Positions 1 through 11,779 of a stretch of DNA of 64,000 nucleotides are shown one piece after another. The first letter of the stretch is position 1; the number at the start of each line of letters is the position of its first letter. The translations under genes and the position numbers were made by a program. The stretch is from Euryodendron excelsum (Eukaryota; Streptophyta; Magnoliopsida; Ericales; Pentaphylacaceae): contig CM065394.1 of NCBI GenBank assembly GCA_033060915.1, forward strand, positions 24,369,501 to 24,433,500. Direction: 5' to 3'. Below the pieces are notes generated by a model. The model was not told where the DNA came from. It did no database searches and saw nothing but the letters and a program-made list of their open reading frames with translations.

Positions 1-424
1 CAGCGTGCATCATTCATCTAAAAAGTGGTGACTAAACCCCGTTTTCAGACTTCTAAAGTGGATATTAAGTGGATAATGGTAACTGGTTATTCTAATAAGT
101 GAACAAATGGTGATTAGACATGTAGGTATCAAAAATGAGGGGTAGGGTGATGATCTTAAGATATCTTCCCTACACGTAACCAACCCCCGAACCATAGATT
201 TCTGGGTACGAAAGACCAAATGGAGTTATTTTTCAAAAAGCATTTCATTGTTCTCAAAGGTTGCCAAACAACCCATTTTTCTTAAAAACCCTCTTTTGAG
301 GGGATTTTCAAAAATCTTTTCTAAAAACCCTAAATTTAATCTTCGGATTAATACTTAGTTTTAGGTAACCTAACTCACCTTAATCCATTTAGGTAGCGAC
401 TCCTATTTTTCTAAAAGCCCTTAA
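1..424. repeat. retroelement-like repeat scrap, no gene
   Basis: No convincing coding region is present. The minus strand carries a run resembling the end of plant Ty3 (Ogre/Tat-like) LTR regions, including a GAGTCGCTACC string near 385-395 that resembles the GAGTCGCCACC text common there. The only open frame (10-219, minus) has no recognisable domain. It directly abuts the 3' end of the LINE, with no poly(A) tract between them, so the LINE 3' end seems to be lost or overwritten. The assignment to a retroelement is by recalled resemblance only. Confidence 0.3.
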
Positions 425-3400
425 TCAAACCAATTTCAATTCAAACCTAGTCGCACTCGTCCTTCTAGGAGGATGAGTTCTAATAACAGAGTTCTGTGCT
501 TTTGTCTCCAAGCCGAAAGGACCTTGGACCCAAAAATCAGGGAGCAACAATTTGCATGAATAAATCCCATCTTTATTAAGTAACCAAGATATGGAGTCTG
601 GAAAATTTGGATTATGACAAGCTTGATTGAGAAGAGACCTAAGATCTTCAACACTTTGAGCTTCCCAGAGAAACAAAATTCTTCTAAACTGAAGGTTCCA
701 TGAGTTGTCTGATGGATTAAATAAGGACTGGATCATGACATCTTTTTGAGTTAATAAGGAGTACAACCTTGGAAAAGAGATTTTTAGATGTTTGATTCCC
801 ACCTATACATCATACCAGAATCTAAATAAAGCACCTTATCCCAACTCAAAGTGGATGTTGGAGGGCAGAATAGATGATAATACATCTTGACTGCTGCCAA
901 TAGAAAGTATATCAGACCAGATCTTTGACAGTTTATTCTTATGAATGCCATTTGGAAGCTAATCCTGTGAACATAAACCATACTTTGCACATATAAGCCT
1001 TCTCCATAAGGCCTGCTTTTCCCTGCCAAACCTCCACCACCATTTAGCCAATAAGGCATAGTTCATGGCTTTCAAAGATGGTATGCCTAGCCCACCAAAC
1101 TTGAGACTAGTTGTGACTAGAGACCACTGCATATACCTAAGTTTCCTTTTGTTAACATTGCCACCCCATAGAAATTGCCTTTGTAGTTTCTCCAGAGCTT
1201 TACAGGTTTTCTGAGGCATCTTGAAAACATAGAGGTAGTATAGAGGAAGACTTGATAGTGTAGTTCTGATGAGTGTGATCCTTCCCCCCATAGAGAGGTG
1301 CTTGCTATTCCAGCTTGACAACCTTCTTTTAAAGGAATCAATCACTCTATCCCATAATTTTATAGCTTTGGGATTTATTCCAATCTGTAACCCCAGAAAT
1401 CTCATAGGTAAATGGGCAATATTACACATGAAGATACTTGCTACTTCAACTAAGAATTTATCATCCACCCCAATTCTACTTACCAGGCTTTTACTAAAGT
1501 TGATCTTGAGCCCAGTGAGCAGTTCAAATCATCTTAGAGATCTTTTCCAAGCAATAAGCTCATCCAGGTTAGCATTGCAGAAAATGAGAGTGCCATCGGC
1601 AAATTGTAGATGAGAAACAGTAAGTGATCTTGAAGCATTAGATCCAATGTTAATTCCACTTATAGCCGCTGCTTGTTTTGCTCTTTGTATGAGAATATTG
1701 AGGCCCTTTGCTGCAATTATAAAGAGAAATGGAGGGAGAGAATCTCCTTGCCTTAGACCTCTTGAGGCAATAAACTCTCTTGAAGCAAATCCATTTAATA
1801 GAACAGAAATTGAACTTGAAGAAAGACATTCCTAAATCCAATTGCACAAGGTACATCCAAAGCCCATCCCTACCATCATATCATTAAGGAATGCCCAATT
1901 TACAGAATCAAATGCTTTTTCGAAGTCCAGTTTTAGGACAATTCCTGATCTGTTATTCCTTTCCCAATCATCAATTATTTCATTTGCCATTAGCACCCCA
2001 TCAAAGATCTGTCTACCTTTGATATAAGCAGATTGTGAGTCACTGACAACTTCATGCATCGCCTGCTTTAGTTTTCCAGCTAGAGTCTTAGATAGAATTT
2101 TATACATGGACGAGATCAAGCTGATGGGCCTATAATCTGATAAGTTGTCTGGAAGCTTAGTTTTAGGAATCAAGGTTAGGAAAGAGGCATTTATACCTTT
2201 AACCAGTTTTCTATTTGAATGAAAGTCCACCATAAACTTCATTATGTCATCTTTTAAGACAGGCCAGAATATTTTTATGAAGTTGAAATTAAAGCCATCA
2301 GGGCCAGGGGCCTTACCTCCATTGCAGTTTTTGATGGCCTACCAAGCTTCCTCCTCTGAAAAGGGAGATTCCAGGAATGGACTACTATCTGGCTTCAATA
2401 TTAGAGGAAAAGGACCCTGAAGCTCGGGTCTGCCTTGCTGATTCTCTTGGAATAACTCTAAGAAGAAGCTTCAGCCTCATCTTTTGTCAAGTCTGGATTG
2501 TTAATTAATTTTCCTTTTGAGTAAAGTTGCCCAATGTAGTTCTTCCTGTGCCAAATTCTCATAGAAGTATGAAAGAAGGATGTATTTTTGTCACCCTTCT
2601 ATAGCCACAAAATTCTGGATTTTTGTCTTATCATAGATTCTTCCATTAGACTAGTTTTCCATAGGCTAATCTTTAAAATTTTCTTTTCCATAATTTCATC
2701 TTCCTAGAGGGGTTGGATTTCACTTTGAAAATCAAGCACATGAATTGCATCCACCAGATTCTTGATCTTGATTTTGATATCTCCCACTTCCATATCTTTC
2801 CACTCTTTTATTATCTTCTTTAGGTATTGTAGTTTCTTCAATAGAATGTAGCCTCCCCAGCCCTGTACTGGTAAAGAATTCCATGAAGTTTTGACAACAT
2901 TTTTTAAGCTTTTTTTTCCTGTCCAGGCATTGAAAATTTTGAAAGGTTTTAGCCCCCAATCTTTGACCTCATAAGATAATAAAACAGCACAATGATCTGA
3001 GAGTCTTTTTTGGAGACCCCATTGAGAACACCTCGATTTATCAAGCCAAGAATTGCACATCAAGAATTTGTCCAATCTACTCCATTTTTTATTGCTCTGC
3101 ATGTTTGTCCAGGTGTAAGCTCTCCTTTCCATTGGCAAATCCAACAATCCAACATTCCTAATAAAGCTTCTAAATAGTTTCACTCTTGTGTAGACTGTGA
3201 ATCCCATCCTTTCACCTAAATTCAAAACTTCATTGAAATCTCCCCTAGAACCTATGGCAATTGAGCTGAATTCCTAAGCTACAAAAGCTGATCCCACAAG
3301 AGCTCTCTTTTTCCTTCATCATTAGGTCCATAACAGTTCACTAATATGCATTCAAAACCATCCCACAGATTGCCCCTTAGCAGAATGAAGTTCTGTTCAA

Positions 3401-3656
3401 TCATGTAAGAAGAAAGGGAGAAGAAACTTTTATTCCAAACACAGAGGATTCCACCAGAATTGCCCAGTGCATCAGATGCTTGCCATTCAAAATTGATTGA
3501 ACCTAAGACTGACCTTACTTTGTTGTAGGAGCACTCTTTCCATTTTGTTTCTTGGATAAATATCATATCAATTTGTTTTTCTGTAACCAGCTTCTTGATC
3601 ATTCTCCTTTTTTCGGGCCTTCCTAACCCTTTAACATTCCAAGATACTATTTTCAT
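425..3656 (-). pseudogene. LINE ORF2: endonuclease / reverse transcriptase / zf-RVT
   Basis: The reading starts at an ATG at 3656 with MKIVSWNVKGLG, the classic start of plant LINE endonucleases, followed by IFIQETK (exonuclease-endonuclease-phosphatase fold). The reverse transcriptase follows: IPKT..P..L.DYRPISL and GRQIFDGVLMANE at about 1832-2242, then a GLRQGDSLPP-type block near 1740-1770. The catalytic YxDD-equivalent at about 1593-1605 reads FADGT, so the second catalytic aspartate is glycine. Downstream blocks (LGLQIG, WNSKHLSMGGRITLI, GGLGIPSLKAMN) and a zf-RVT region at 425-802 complete the family order. Frames shift near 2700-3280, 2250, 1830, 1470 and 800. Once it would have nicked DNA and reverse-transcribed LINE RNA at the target; this copy is dead. 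Confidence 0.9.
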
Positions 3657-3692
3657 CCCCCTACCTCTATCATTATTAAGAAGTGATAGGAA

Positions 3693-5611
3693 TTACTTTT
3701 TGCTTAGTTTCGAACCTTTCCTTTTCTTCTGTTTTATGAATTTGTCCAAATCAAACCAGTCTGCCTTGATCAATGAATGTAGTGTGTTGTCTTCATTTCC
3801 CTCAAAATTTAACCCCTGGGACTTACTGAGTTGAATGGTGTTCTCTACCTCATGTTGTAGATGCTCCTCTAGATGCTGCAAAATGATTGAATTCCTGTTC
3901 GCTATATTCTGTGAGGGAATAGAGGAGAGTGATAAAGATATCGCACTGTTTCTTTTTGCAGCTTTTGCATTAGATTTGAAACTTTTTCCAGCTTTCCTAT
4001 GATAAAAGTCAACCAAGGAGATAAATTTTCTTATCTTTTTAGTGGTGCTTGGTTTTTTGGCAGAGTTGTCCACAATTTCCAATGTTGCATGAGTTGGAGA
4101 ACCAATATTTGGATGGGGAACTGCAATTGGTGTTAGGTTCTGGTTGGTTATAGAGCCTTGTGCTAGCCTCATTTCTTCAACTAGCATGGACTCCTCCACT
4201 AATGACTATCTCCCATTAGCTTGTCTAATTAATTGAGAATTAAATACCTTATTTGTATCTAGTGGTACTCCTGCTGCTACCTTCCTAGTGATAAGTGCTG
4301 AAGAAGACACTTGTGGGACATATTCCTGACTGTTGCTATTGACTTTCAAATTTGAAATAAGTGCATCTCTATACCCCTTAGGGGTTGAAGATGGGTTTGA
4401 CTTCTCAGTATCATCCACCTGACTAGCTAGAGCTAAGTCAGCGACCTCAATTGTGATGTGCTTTGCATTTTCTTTTGAACTCTTTGCCCTTGATTTGAGG
4501 AATTCAAGTTGAAATTCTAATTTTGCATTACACCCTTTGCTAACTTCATTATCTGAATATAAAGAGGACACAAATGCCTTATCAACTGAATCCTTAATGA
4601 ATGATTGCGCTGGATAATCCATCTGACTATTAACACTTTGTCGTATCTAGGGCTTTTGAAAATTGCCTTTCGAAACTCTCTAATTTTGTATAAGAACCTT
4701 CCCACCTGCAAATTACAGTTCCCAAATATCACATTGGCCTTTGAGGTTTTGATTAATACTCTTTCATATTCCAGCTCTGCTCTTGTTGCTGTGCCATTGT
4801 CTAAACAAATGGAGGAGTCCCACTGAACTTCAATTTCATGAATTTTTTGTTGTTCCAGGCATGAAGAGGCATCCCCTCAACATTTAGCCAAACTCTTCAA
4901 GCAAAATTGAATTCTCCGTATAGCCATTCATGAATTGCTGAAAACCAGTTATAAAGCCAATCTCCTTTAAGCATAGCTTTTTTTTTTTTTTTTTTTTATC
5001 TTCAATGCAAGAGAAGTGAATAAGTACCTTTAATCCTGCTAATGGTATGATTTTGATTACAAAAACTCCTTCCATTCTCATAGCATCCTCAATAACAGGA
5101 ATTTGATTCAAATCATGTGCTATGCCCATTGAGCAGTTTGAGAACCAACCTTCATTCACATCTTCTGCAACTATCACTTCTGATATTGAGTTAGGAATAC
5201 GACCCCCTTTTTTAAGTTTATCCCCTCTGTGATCATCCATAGATTGATGATTGAATGACCTCACTTCAGAATTTGTCTTTTCCTTTTTTAACCATCTCAT
5301 CGGAACCTCGTATCGTGCATATTTTACTAGCAGTTGATATTGCGGTAGCCTTACCTGATCTAGCATAGATAATGCTCTATCAGCTTCCCACCTTTTCAAG
5401 AAACGAACAAATCTGTATCTTGAGTTACTTTGTTTTCTAGTCTTCTTTGGGATGAAACAATCCACAACAACTCCAAATTTTTCAAAAATCCTTCTTGGCC
5501 ATTCTTTGTAGATTGTGAGAGGAAGGTTACCATGAATAAGGTGAAAGCGTAAATTTTTGAATCTTTATGATAACCTTTTTCCCTTTCCATGAGTTGATCA
5601 CCCGAATGCAT
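3693..5611 (-). pseudogene. LINE ORF1: RRM-like / DUF4283 nucleic-acid-binding protein
   Basis: Upstream of ORF2 on the same strand. After a frameshift near 5560 the sequence reads through an RRM-like stretch (NLPLTIYKEWPRRIFEKFG, then SRYRFVRF at about 5390-5530), which is typical of plant LINE ORF1 proteins that coat the element RNA. A later GMPLHAWNNKKF block near 4840-4870 matches the DUF4283-type ORF1 pattern. A homopolymer at about 4980-4997 now reads as a lysine run and is followed by a frame break. The remaining parts (4206-4622 and 3693-4199) are hydrophilic and Ser/Lys/Asn-rich, like the variable C-terminal half of such proteins. Stops at about 4880, 4622 and 4200 show it is not functional. 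Confidence 0.72.
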
Positions 5612-5640
5612 GGAAATACAAGGGGAATAGGAGGAGGCAG

Positions 5641-6176
5641 CAAATCGAGAACAAGAAATTAAAGACTGGAGCAGGATAAATAATGGTTAAAACAGAGATG
5701 GAGACTGAGATTGATCTCAGATCTCTTGCAGACTACTTGTCATTTGGGGCATAGACCAGATCTGTGGAAGAACGTTGGACCTGATGATTCAAATCATATC
5801 TCTTCGAAAAGGACAAATCAAATCAAGCAAGGAAGAGTAGAATCGAGCAAGGAAAATAGATCAAATCTGAAGAAGGACGGAACTTGTGGATCAAGATTTA
5901 AGTTGAAGGAAAAGAGCAAATCAAAGGCTGAAAGAAAGGTCGAAGCTGGCAGATCAAGATCTGCTCAAGCTTCTTTGAAAAGGGCATATCAAAAGGAGCA
6001 TATCAAAGTCAAAGTTGTAGGAAAATGGCAGATCGAAGCTAAAGAAAAAAGTCGAAGAGAGCTAAAGGAGGCCGAATCTGAGGAATCAGATCAGATCTCT
6101 TTGAAAAGGATAATCGAGCATGGAAGGGTAGAATCGAGCAAGGAAAAGTAGATCGAAGCTAAAGAAGAATGATTTG
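5641..6176. repeat. purine-rich repetitive DNA upstream of the LINE
   Basis: Contains imperfect direct repeats: GTAGAATCGAGCAAGGAAAA occurs near 5838 and again near 6130, each preceded by a CTCTTYGAAAAGGA motif. A Lys/Ser/Glu-rich open frame at 5711-6151 is a by-product of the purine-rich repeats and has no domain. It may be the LINE 5' untranslated region (which would read on the minus strand) or an unrelated repeat. Confidence 0.4.
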
Positions 6177-6181
6177 CTTCG

Positions 6182-7041
6182 TGTCACGGTCCGACATTTT
6201 GTGAGCTTGGCAGTCACAAATGTGGTCCGTGCGGCACTTGCCAAGTCCATCTGACAAGCTAGTCAAACTCGGATCATCTCATTTGGAAGCTACAATCGAG
6301 CGTTAATGGCCAACCGTCAAGCAACCTCCTTTAGAGAATGGGTGGAAGTAATAAACATATTTTATTGATAAAAGCATTATTACATAGCTCACTTATGTAC
6401 AAGACATGCCTCTAGCCATCTAAGAAGTTGTGGGGTGGAGGGTGGTAGGAGCATACCCCCTCCTTAATATAGTATTTTAAGCCATTTCAAAACTGATACC
6501 ACAAAACATGACACCCCCACGAGGAGTCATAATGGGTCTACAAAAATATCTACAAGGAATTTGGCAAAACCCTTTCACATACATTTATATATGACCTTAA
6601 ACTAATTTTCTAACCTTTCGGAAAAATTACAACACATCTCCTCGATAGCGCTAAGACACTACTAACTTGGATGTTACACTCCTTGACAAGGGAAAATCTA
6701 CGCGTGCTTCCAATACAAAACTTACACTCTTAAACTCTATACAATATGTACAAATGAGTTTGAGTTGGCACGAGTCTAGAAAATGAGGGCATGGGCCCTG
6801 CCTTGAAGTTCATCTCGTGACATAGTTGAATGCTGGTGAGGTTATCTCGCCCCTCACCCATGTCATTGACATAGGCCAAAGTGAGGTTAATCGGCTCCCC
6901 ACCTAGCTACATTTTTGGGCCATCCTTGACGCACCAAAGGAGTTGTCTTGGGCTTGGTTTGGACAAAGTTTAGGCAACTCTTGGGCATAAGTTTGACACA
7001 AGTTTGAGCTGTCATGGAGTGTGAAGAAGTGGACCATGACA
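6182..7041. mobile_element. solo LTR (860 bp) with 5-bp target duplication
   Basis: The segment begins TGTCACGGTCC and ends GGACCATGACA, so it has TG...CA ends and 11-bp inverted termini with one mismatch. It is flanked by a perfect CTTCG direct repeat at 6177-6181 and 7042-7046. TG...CA ends plus a 5-bp duplication are the signature of an LTR retrotransposon; no internal domain is present, so this is a solo LTR left by LTR-LTR recombination. Superfamily and orientation are not clear from the sequence. Confidence 0.75.
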
Positions 7042-7092
7042 CTTCGGCAGCTGCCCTGTGCGCGCATCGGCAGCTTCATCAAAGCATCCTCT

Positions 7093-7155
7093 CCTTGAGG
7101 GTTAATCTGCAAGCCATCGATCTGTCTAGCCCTTTTGTGAATGCAACTATCATTG
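7093..7155 (+). pseudogene. 63-bp fragment of a CHX transporter exon, inverted relative to the CHX array
   Basis: In the plus frame it reads LRVNLQAIDLSSPFVNATI, matching the CHX-A exon 2 block LRVNLQAIDLTSPFAIATI (minus strand near 9690-9720). At DNA level about nine in ten bases agree with copy A, and fewer with copy D. The fragment is too short to be functional and runs directly into a TA microsatellite. It lies in the opposite orientation to all four CHX genes, so it was moved by a rearrangement or a transposon rather than by simple tandem duplication. Confidence 0.75.
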
Positions 7156-7163
7156 CGATTGCA

Positions 7164-7188
7164 AATATATATATATATATATATATAT
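7164..7188. repeat. (TA)n microsatellite
   Basis: About twelve TA units directly after the CHX fragment. It may mark the breakpoint of the rearrangement that brought the fragment here. Confidence 0.9.
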
Positions 7189-7759
7189 GCATACATGACT
7201 TACATATGTATTCATATGATAAGGTGGGTCTTCTTTTTTGGCAAGAATGGCGCGTTTTTATGTTTTTGCCCATCAAATAGTCTCACATGCTAGTCACGTG
7301 CATAGAAATCATCCATTATACACACGTACCTTAGTTTGAGATTGACATTGCAAAAAATTTAAAGTGTTAGGACTTAATTATTATAAATAAAAATGAAAGT
7401 CCTAAAGTGAGATGGGGAGTAAAGTATAATTTATTCCACACATATACATGTTATTTCTTCAATACTTTCAATTCTATGCATTGGGTTATATCCCATTGCC
7501 TATTTTCACTCAAAAAATGTTGTATACACAATTTTATCAAAAACCTTATCTCATCAAATGGTATTTCGAAGAATATGAATCCAAATTGATCCATAACAAA
7601 ACACACCAGCATGAGTTATAACCTATTGTCTCTTTTCTTCATTTTGCTCATCAAAACTTCCCTCACATAGCCAAGATTCAACAGAAGACAACTAATCCAT
7701 AGCAAACGGACCAAAATTGGTGTTGATAGATAAACAGAAGCTGCATCTTCCAGCACACA

Positions 7760-10700
7760 CTAGTGAATCATGTGTTGCTGTTGCTGAACCATCAACACAG
7801 ATGCTCTAACCTTCAGATCAGATGAGGCAAGAATGTCTCCGATTGCCCCTAACTCTGGAAATTCACTCCCTTTGCTCAGGCCTGATGTTTGCGGGAACTC
7901 TACATTCTTATGTCTCCCCACTATTATGAGGTCAAATTTACCTACCATGTCCAGGACTATAAATGCAGTTGCAGGGCCATCTTTCACCACCTCCTCGGCA
8001 TAAAACACATATTCGCTGCCAACTTTATTAACATCACTCAACACGAAAGAGTCGAGCATTTTCTCCTCTGCATTTGAACCTTTATCCACCATGGCAACCA
8101 GCCGCACAACTGTTAGGCTAATGCTCGAGTCTCCGGCCATCCGTTTAGCATAAACCAACGCCTCCCGGTCATCATTTCCTCCAAAAAAGATAACAGCCAC
8201 TTCGAAGTTTTTGCTGATTTTGATGGCAACTTGGTTGTTGAGCAGTGCCCTTGATGACGGCTGCCACGGTCAACAAGGATCCCAACGGAGCAAGGAGCCA
8301 TGTCGAGGATATTGCAGTTGAGGGACCGGAGGGCAAAGTCTTCTGACTCAACGGAGCCATCAATTCCCCATTTAAGGTGAAATGGGATTACCATAAGCGC
8401 CGCGAGTTTGTTAAGAGCAAGAGTGCATATATCTTCGTGCATTAACTTGAGAGGAGAGATTGCCGTGAAAGCCTGCGAGCACATGGAGCCGTGGAGTTGC
8501 CTCTCGTGCCGTTTAAAAGCAAAGATGACATCTTCAGAGTAGGAGCTGTGCGTATTTTGCTGAATCTGGTGGGAGATGAAGAGGGGAGCGGCTCGGCCAT
8601 GTAGCTCAATAAGGTGAAGTACATAAACCATGATAGGGCTTTCTCTGCTTGGACATGAGACATCAAGCAGGTTGATGAGAGCAGGGATGTTATCTGGCCT
8701 GTGGACACACATTACTATCCTCAACTCACCACCCTCTGTAGAATGCATAATGTTTCTTTTCTGGTAGCCTGCGTGTTTCCTCGATGGATCGTAGAGCTGG
8801 TTTACAAAGATCGGAACAAGCAATGCTGCCACTGCTGTACTACTCACCAACAAGGCGAAGACTTCCTCATTGAAAACCTGCAAAAACAACCAAAAAAAAA
8901 AAAAAAAGAAAGGGGAAACTTTATTAAAGCAATGCTCTGTTAGGTTACGTTTTCAGTTTTCAGTTTTCGTTTTCCTAAATTCGCCATAACCCCGTTTAAC
9001 AATACGGCTTCGGACACTGTTTTTGCAAAGACCTTGCTTGTAAGTCGGTTTCTAAAACTTATTTTCAAAAAATTTTATTGAAGCTCTTCCATTTGGTGAC
9101 ATTTACAGTTTTTGTTTTTTGTTCTTGTTTTTCTAAACTCACCATAATCCCAATTGACAATCTGGTTCCGAAAACTATTTTTGCATAAACCAGTTCCCAA
9201 AACTTGCTTTCAAGAAATTTTTCAAAAACTACCCAGCTTTAAGAAGAAAAAAATGGAAGTTCTTAGTTTTATTTTTGGTGTTCAAGAACATGATAAATGA
9301 AAACAAAAACGAAAACAAAAAAATGGATTCATATCCCCTTTTGGGTTTCAACATTGTAGAAGCAACTACACCTAATATGACTATTGAGTGGTCATTTGCT
9401 ACATATGAGTGTGATCAACTGAAATAATCCTTAACTATCAAAGGGAACATGAACCCACTACATAGTTGATTTGGAGGAATCTATGTTAAAAGCAGAATTC
9501 ATTACCTTTTCATCTCTGAAAATGCTGTAAATGTTCATCTGAACAATGCCTTTTGCGCTCATAATGAAGCCAAGGGCCAGAGCATCCTTAAACTGCACCC
9601 CACAAATCCATGGGGGCAGCACACAGGCAGATACCTTTGCGAAGAAAGTGGCAAAGACGAGAACAATAGTTGCAATCGCGAAAGGGCTAGTAAGATCGAT
9701 GGCTTGCAGGTTAACCCTCAAGGCGATCAAGGGCATGATAATAGGCGAAAACAAACCAGAAACAAAGGAATCGAGCTTGTCAACTAATGCAGACCCCAGG
9801 GGTGGTCCATCCGGTATAGCAAATCCAACGATAAAAAGCCCCAATATAGCATCCGCTCCACTCCAATGAGTGAATGCCCCGGCCAGAAAAACAACCAGAA
9901 TGATGGAGTAAAGGTACGAGTCCTTCACCGGCCTGCCTTCCAGTGTCTGCTTGATCACCCATATCATTGCTGGCCGAATGACCATTACAACAACAAGTAT
10001 GAAACAAGCAGTAAATCCCGTGTTCTCGAGTGCAAGCGCTAAAGGTTGGTGTTCTTCGTACGATTTAAACTTGTTCACAACAAACATGAGAGTTATGCTC
10101 ATTAGTTCACAGCTGAGAGCTGACGAAACCGCTAATCGGCCAAGCTCTGAGTTGAGGATGTTAAGGTCCTTCAGGAGCAAAGCGACTACAGGAAATGGGG
10201 TTAGAGATTGTAACCCAGACACGAAGAGTAGGCTTTGTTCTTCACCATTCTCTGGTCTAAAAAATTTTTGTGTGAGTAATTGTGAGGTTGCTAGGCCAAC
10301 CATAGCAGGGACCGTGAGGGATAAAATGCCCACTGCAAAGGCCTTCTTTCCTGTTGTTCTTATCATGCCCAAATCTGTTTTCACTCCAATTAGAAACATA
10401 AAAAGCATGTATCCGAACACTCTCACTGTATCGATTACTCCTTGGGTATTGATAGGAAACAGCTTCCTCGTCAAATTACTGAGCTTCATCGGTGATGAAG
10501 ATCCGAGGATTATCCCAGCCTAGCTCCCAATACAAACAAGTTAGAACAAGAAAAAAAGAAAAAAAAGAAGAAGAAGATTGTCACATAAATTCACAAGTCA
10601 GTAATGTTTCAAACTTAATAATCTTATATACTCTGAAGATTGTTGTAGTTAGTTACTAGCTAGTCCACATACCAGAGAAACTCAATGCAACTTCTTTGCT

Positions 10701-11476
10701 ACGGACAAAAGGAGCATTGGATTCGTGTGCATAAATGGTCATTTGGAGAAACTATCTAGCACATCACCTTATCGTTCTTACGCGGTGTCAGGGTTTATTA
10801 AAGTGATGACCCATGTGTTTATTTTTTTTACAGTGAGACTAGCCTGTATGAGAAATTAAGTATTATCATGAGTAAGTTTTCAACATTTAAAATTTCCGTC
10901 ATGAGAAAAAGATGCTAAGTGTTATAATTTGATTGAAACGTCACACCACGTAAGCACGATTATGTCCTGCCCTGGATAATTTCTCGTTTTGTGAGTCTAT
11001 TGGTAGGAAAATATGAAGAATTTAAACCGGTAACTATGGTATCTTCCTAAAACAGTTTATTTTGAACCATTCAACACAGCTTCTCACATCTAGAATGGGT
11101 TATCCCAAATATAGAAATAACAGTGATCCAAGGATTGAAAGTCCAATTCTGGTCTTCCTTCAGATGTTGAAAACAGATTTGGGAATCAAATCTCTTACTG
11201 CTGAGGTAAAAATTACTAGCAATATTCTACGATCATCAGTCATACAAGTGATTCTCTATCAAAGAAAAAAAAGAAGAGAGAGCCTACCATTATCTGAGAG
11301 AAAAGCTTGGGAATGCCTAGGCGCTTGAGAGGCAAATGGAGAATGTGGGTGAGAGCGAAGATGATGACCATCTGCACCTCCAATGCTGGTACTGCATATG
11401 TAAAGGGCCCTTCATTGTCCCAGAAGCCATTTGAATGAACCTTCGGGGGGAACGTAATGCAGACGGTATTGTTCAT
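7760..11476 (-). pseudogene. CHX-type cation/H+ exchanger copy A, frameshifted in exon 3
   Basis: Predicted endomembrane or plasma-membrane monovalent cation/H+ exchanger of the CHX family (CPA2). Exon 1 is 11288-11476 (ATG at 11476, 63 codons), exon 2 is 9506-10519 (338 codons) and exon 3 starts at 8877. Both introns are GT-AG and phase 0, exactly as in copy D. Exons 1 and 2 encode the hydrophobic exchanger domain, with blocks LLKDLNILNSELGRLA and GFAIPDGPPLGSAL. Exon 3 encodes the cytosolic C-terminal domain. Near 8200-8240 a small net length change relative to copy D shifts the frame: the first frame ends at 8113, giving about 655 residues, while the last ~145 codons (GGNDDREALVYAKRMA through MVQQQQHMIH, stop at 7760) lie in another frame. 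It could be a recent pseudogene or a truncated but transport-competent protein. Intron 2 carries an extra ~500 bp compared with copy D. Confidence 0.85.
8940..9330. repeat. probable small non-autonomous element in CHX-A intron 2
   Basis: Intron 2 is 628 bp here but only 84 bp in copy D. The extra DNA starts with GTTTTCAGTTTTCGTTTTC-like text and ends with its near-reverse complement (AAAACAAAAACGAAAAC). Inside are two imperfect ~130-bp direct repeats (about 8947-9080 and 9107-9235), each containing CACCATAA/CGCCATAA and AAACTTRYTTTCAA. This fits a MITE with an internal duplication. The target duplication is not clear. Confidence 0.45.
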
Positions 11477-11779
11477 TTTGCCTGCGTAGTTCTACGCAGG
11501 GAAGCGGTGGCTGCCTAATGGAGAACCGCCGCCAGAAAGAATGTTTACAGAGAGAGTTGGTGTGGCGGGGTAGCGGCGGAGAGAGGTGAAGGAAGGTTAG
11601 AAGGGGACGAATAGATGAGGAAAGAATGGAAATGGAGAGAAAAAATTTGGCATCCAACAAGATTTGATGGGCACCAATAGAAAGATCAAAGACTTTCCTA
11701 ACATTCAAACTTATACAAAAAACTTAATCAGATGCGGAGAATCATGTGGCAGTAATGTTTTAGAAAATATGAGCTAAAA

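Larger units (their letters stand above)
425..5640 (-). mobile_element. degraded L1-type LINE (non-LTR retrotransposon)
   Basis: The order on the minus strand is ORF1 (RRM-like, DUF4283-type nucleic-acid binding), then ORF2 with an APE-type endonuclease, a reverse transcriptase and a zf-RVT region, which is the standard layout of plant L1 LINEs. Several stops and frameshifts break both ORFs and the reverse transcriptase active site is mutated, so this copy cannot move by itself. No 3' poly(A) tail (poly-T on the plus strand) and no target duplication are visible. The 5' limit is uncertain and may extend into 5641-6176. Confidence 0.88.

Noticed and set aside
10..219. Open frame on the minus strand
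   Set aside because: Lies in a retroelement-like repeat, with no recognisable domain or gene context.
5711..6151. Open frame of 146 codons on the plus strand, Lys/Ser/Glu-rich
   Set aside because: Composed of imperfect purine-rich repeats, with no domain and no conserved pattern. Best explained as repeat DNA next to the LINE.
7350..7400. Hairpin TTAGGACTT...AAGTCCTAA
   Set aside because: Short AT-rich stem in non-coding plant DNA; a bacterial-type terminator is not relevant here.
9546..10523. Plus-strand open frames opposite CHX-A exon 2
   Set aside because: Shadows of the conserved CHX coding region; the same shadows occur opposite CHX-D exon 2 (35489-36401).
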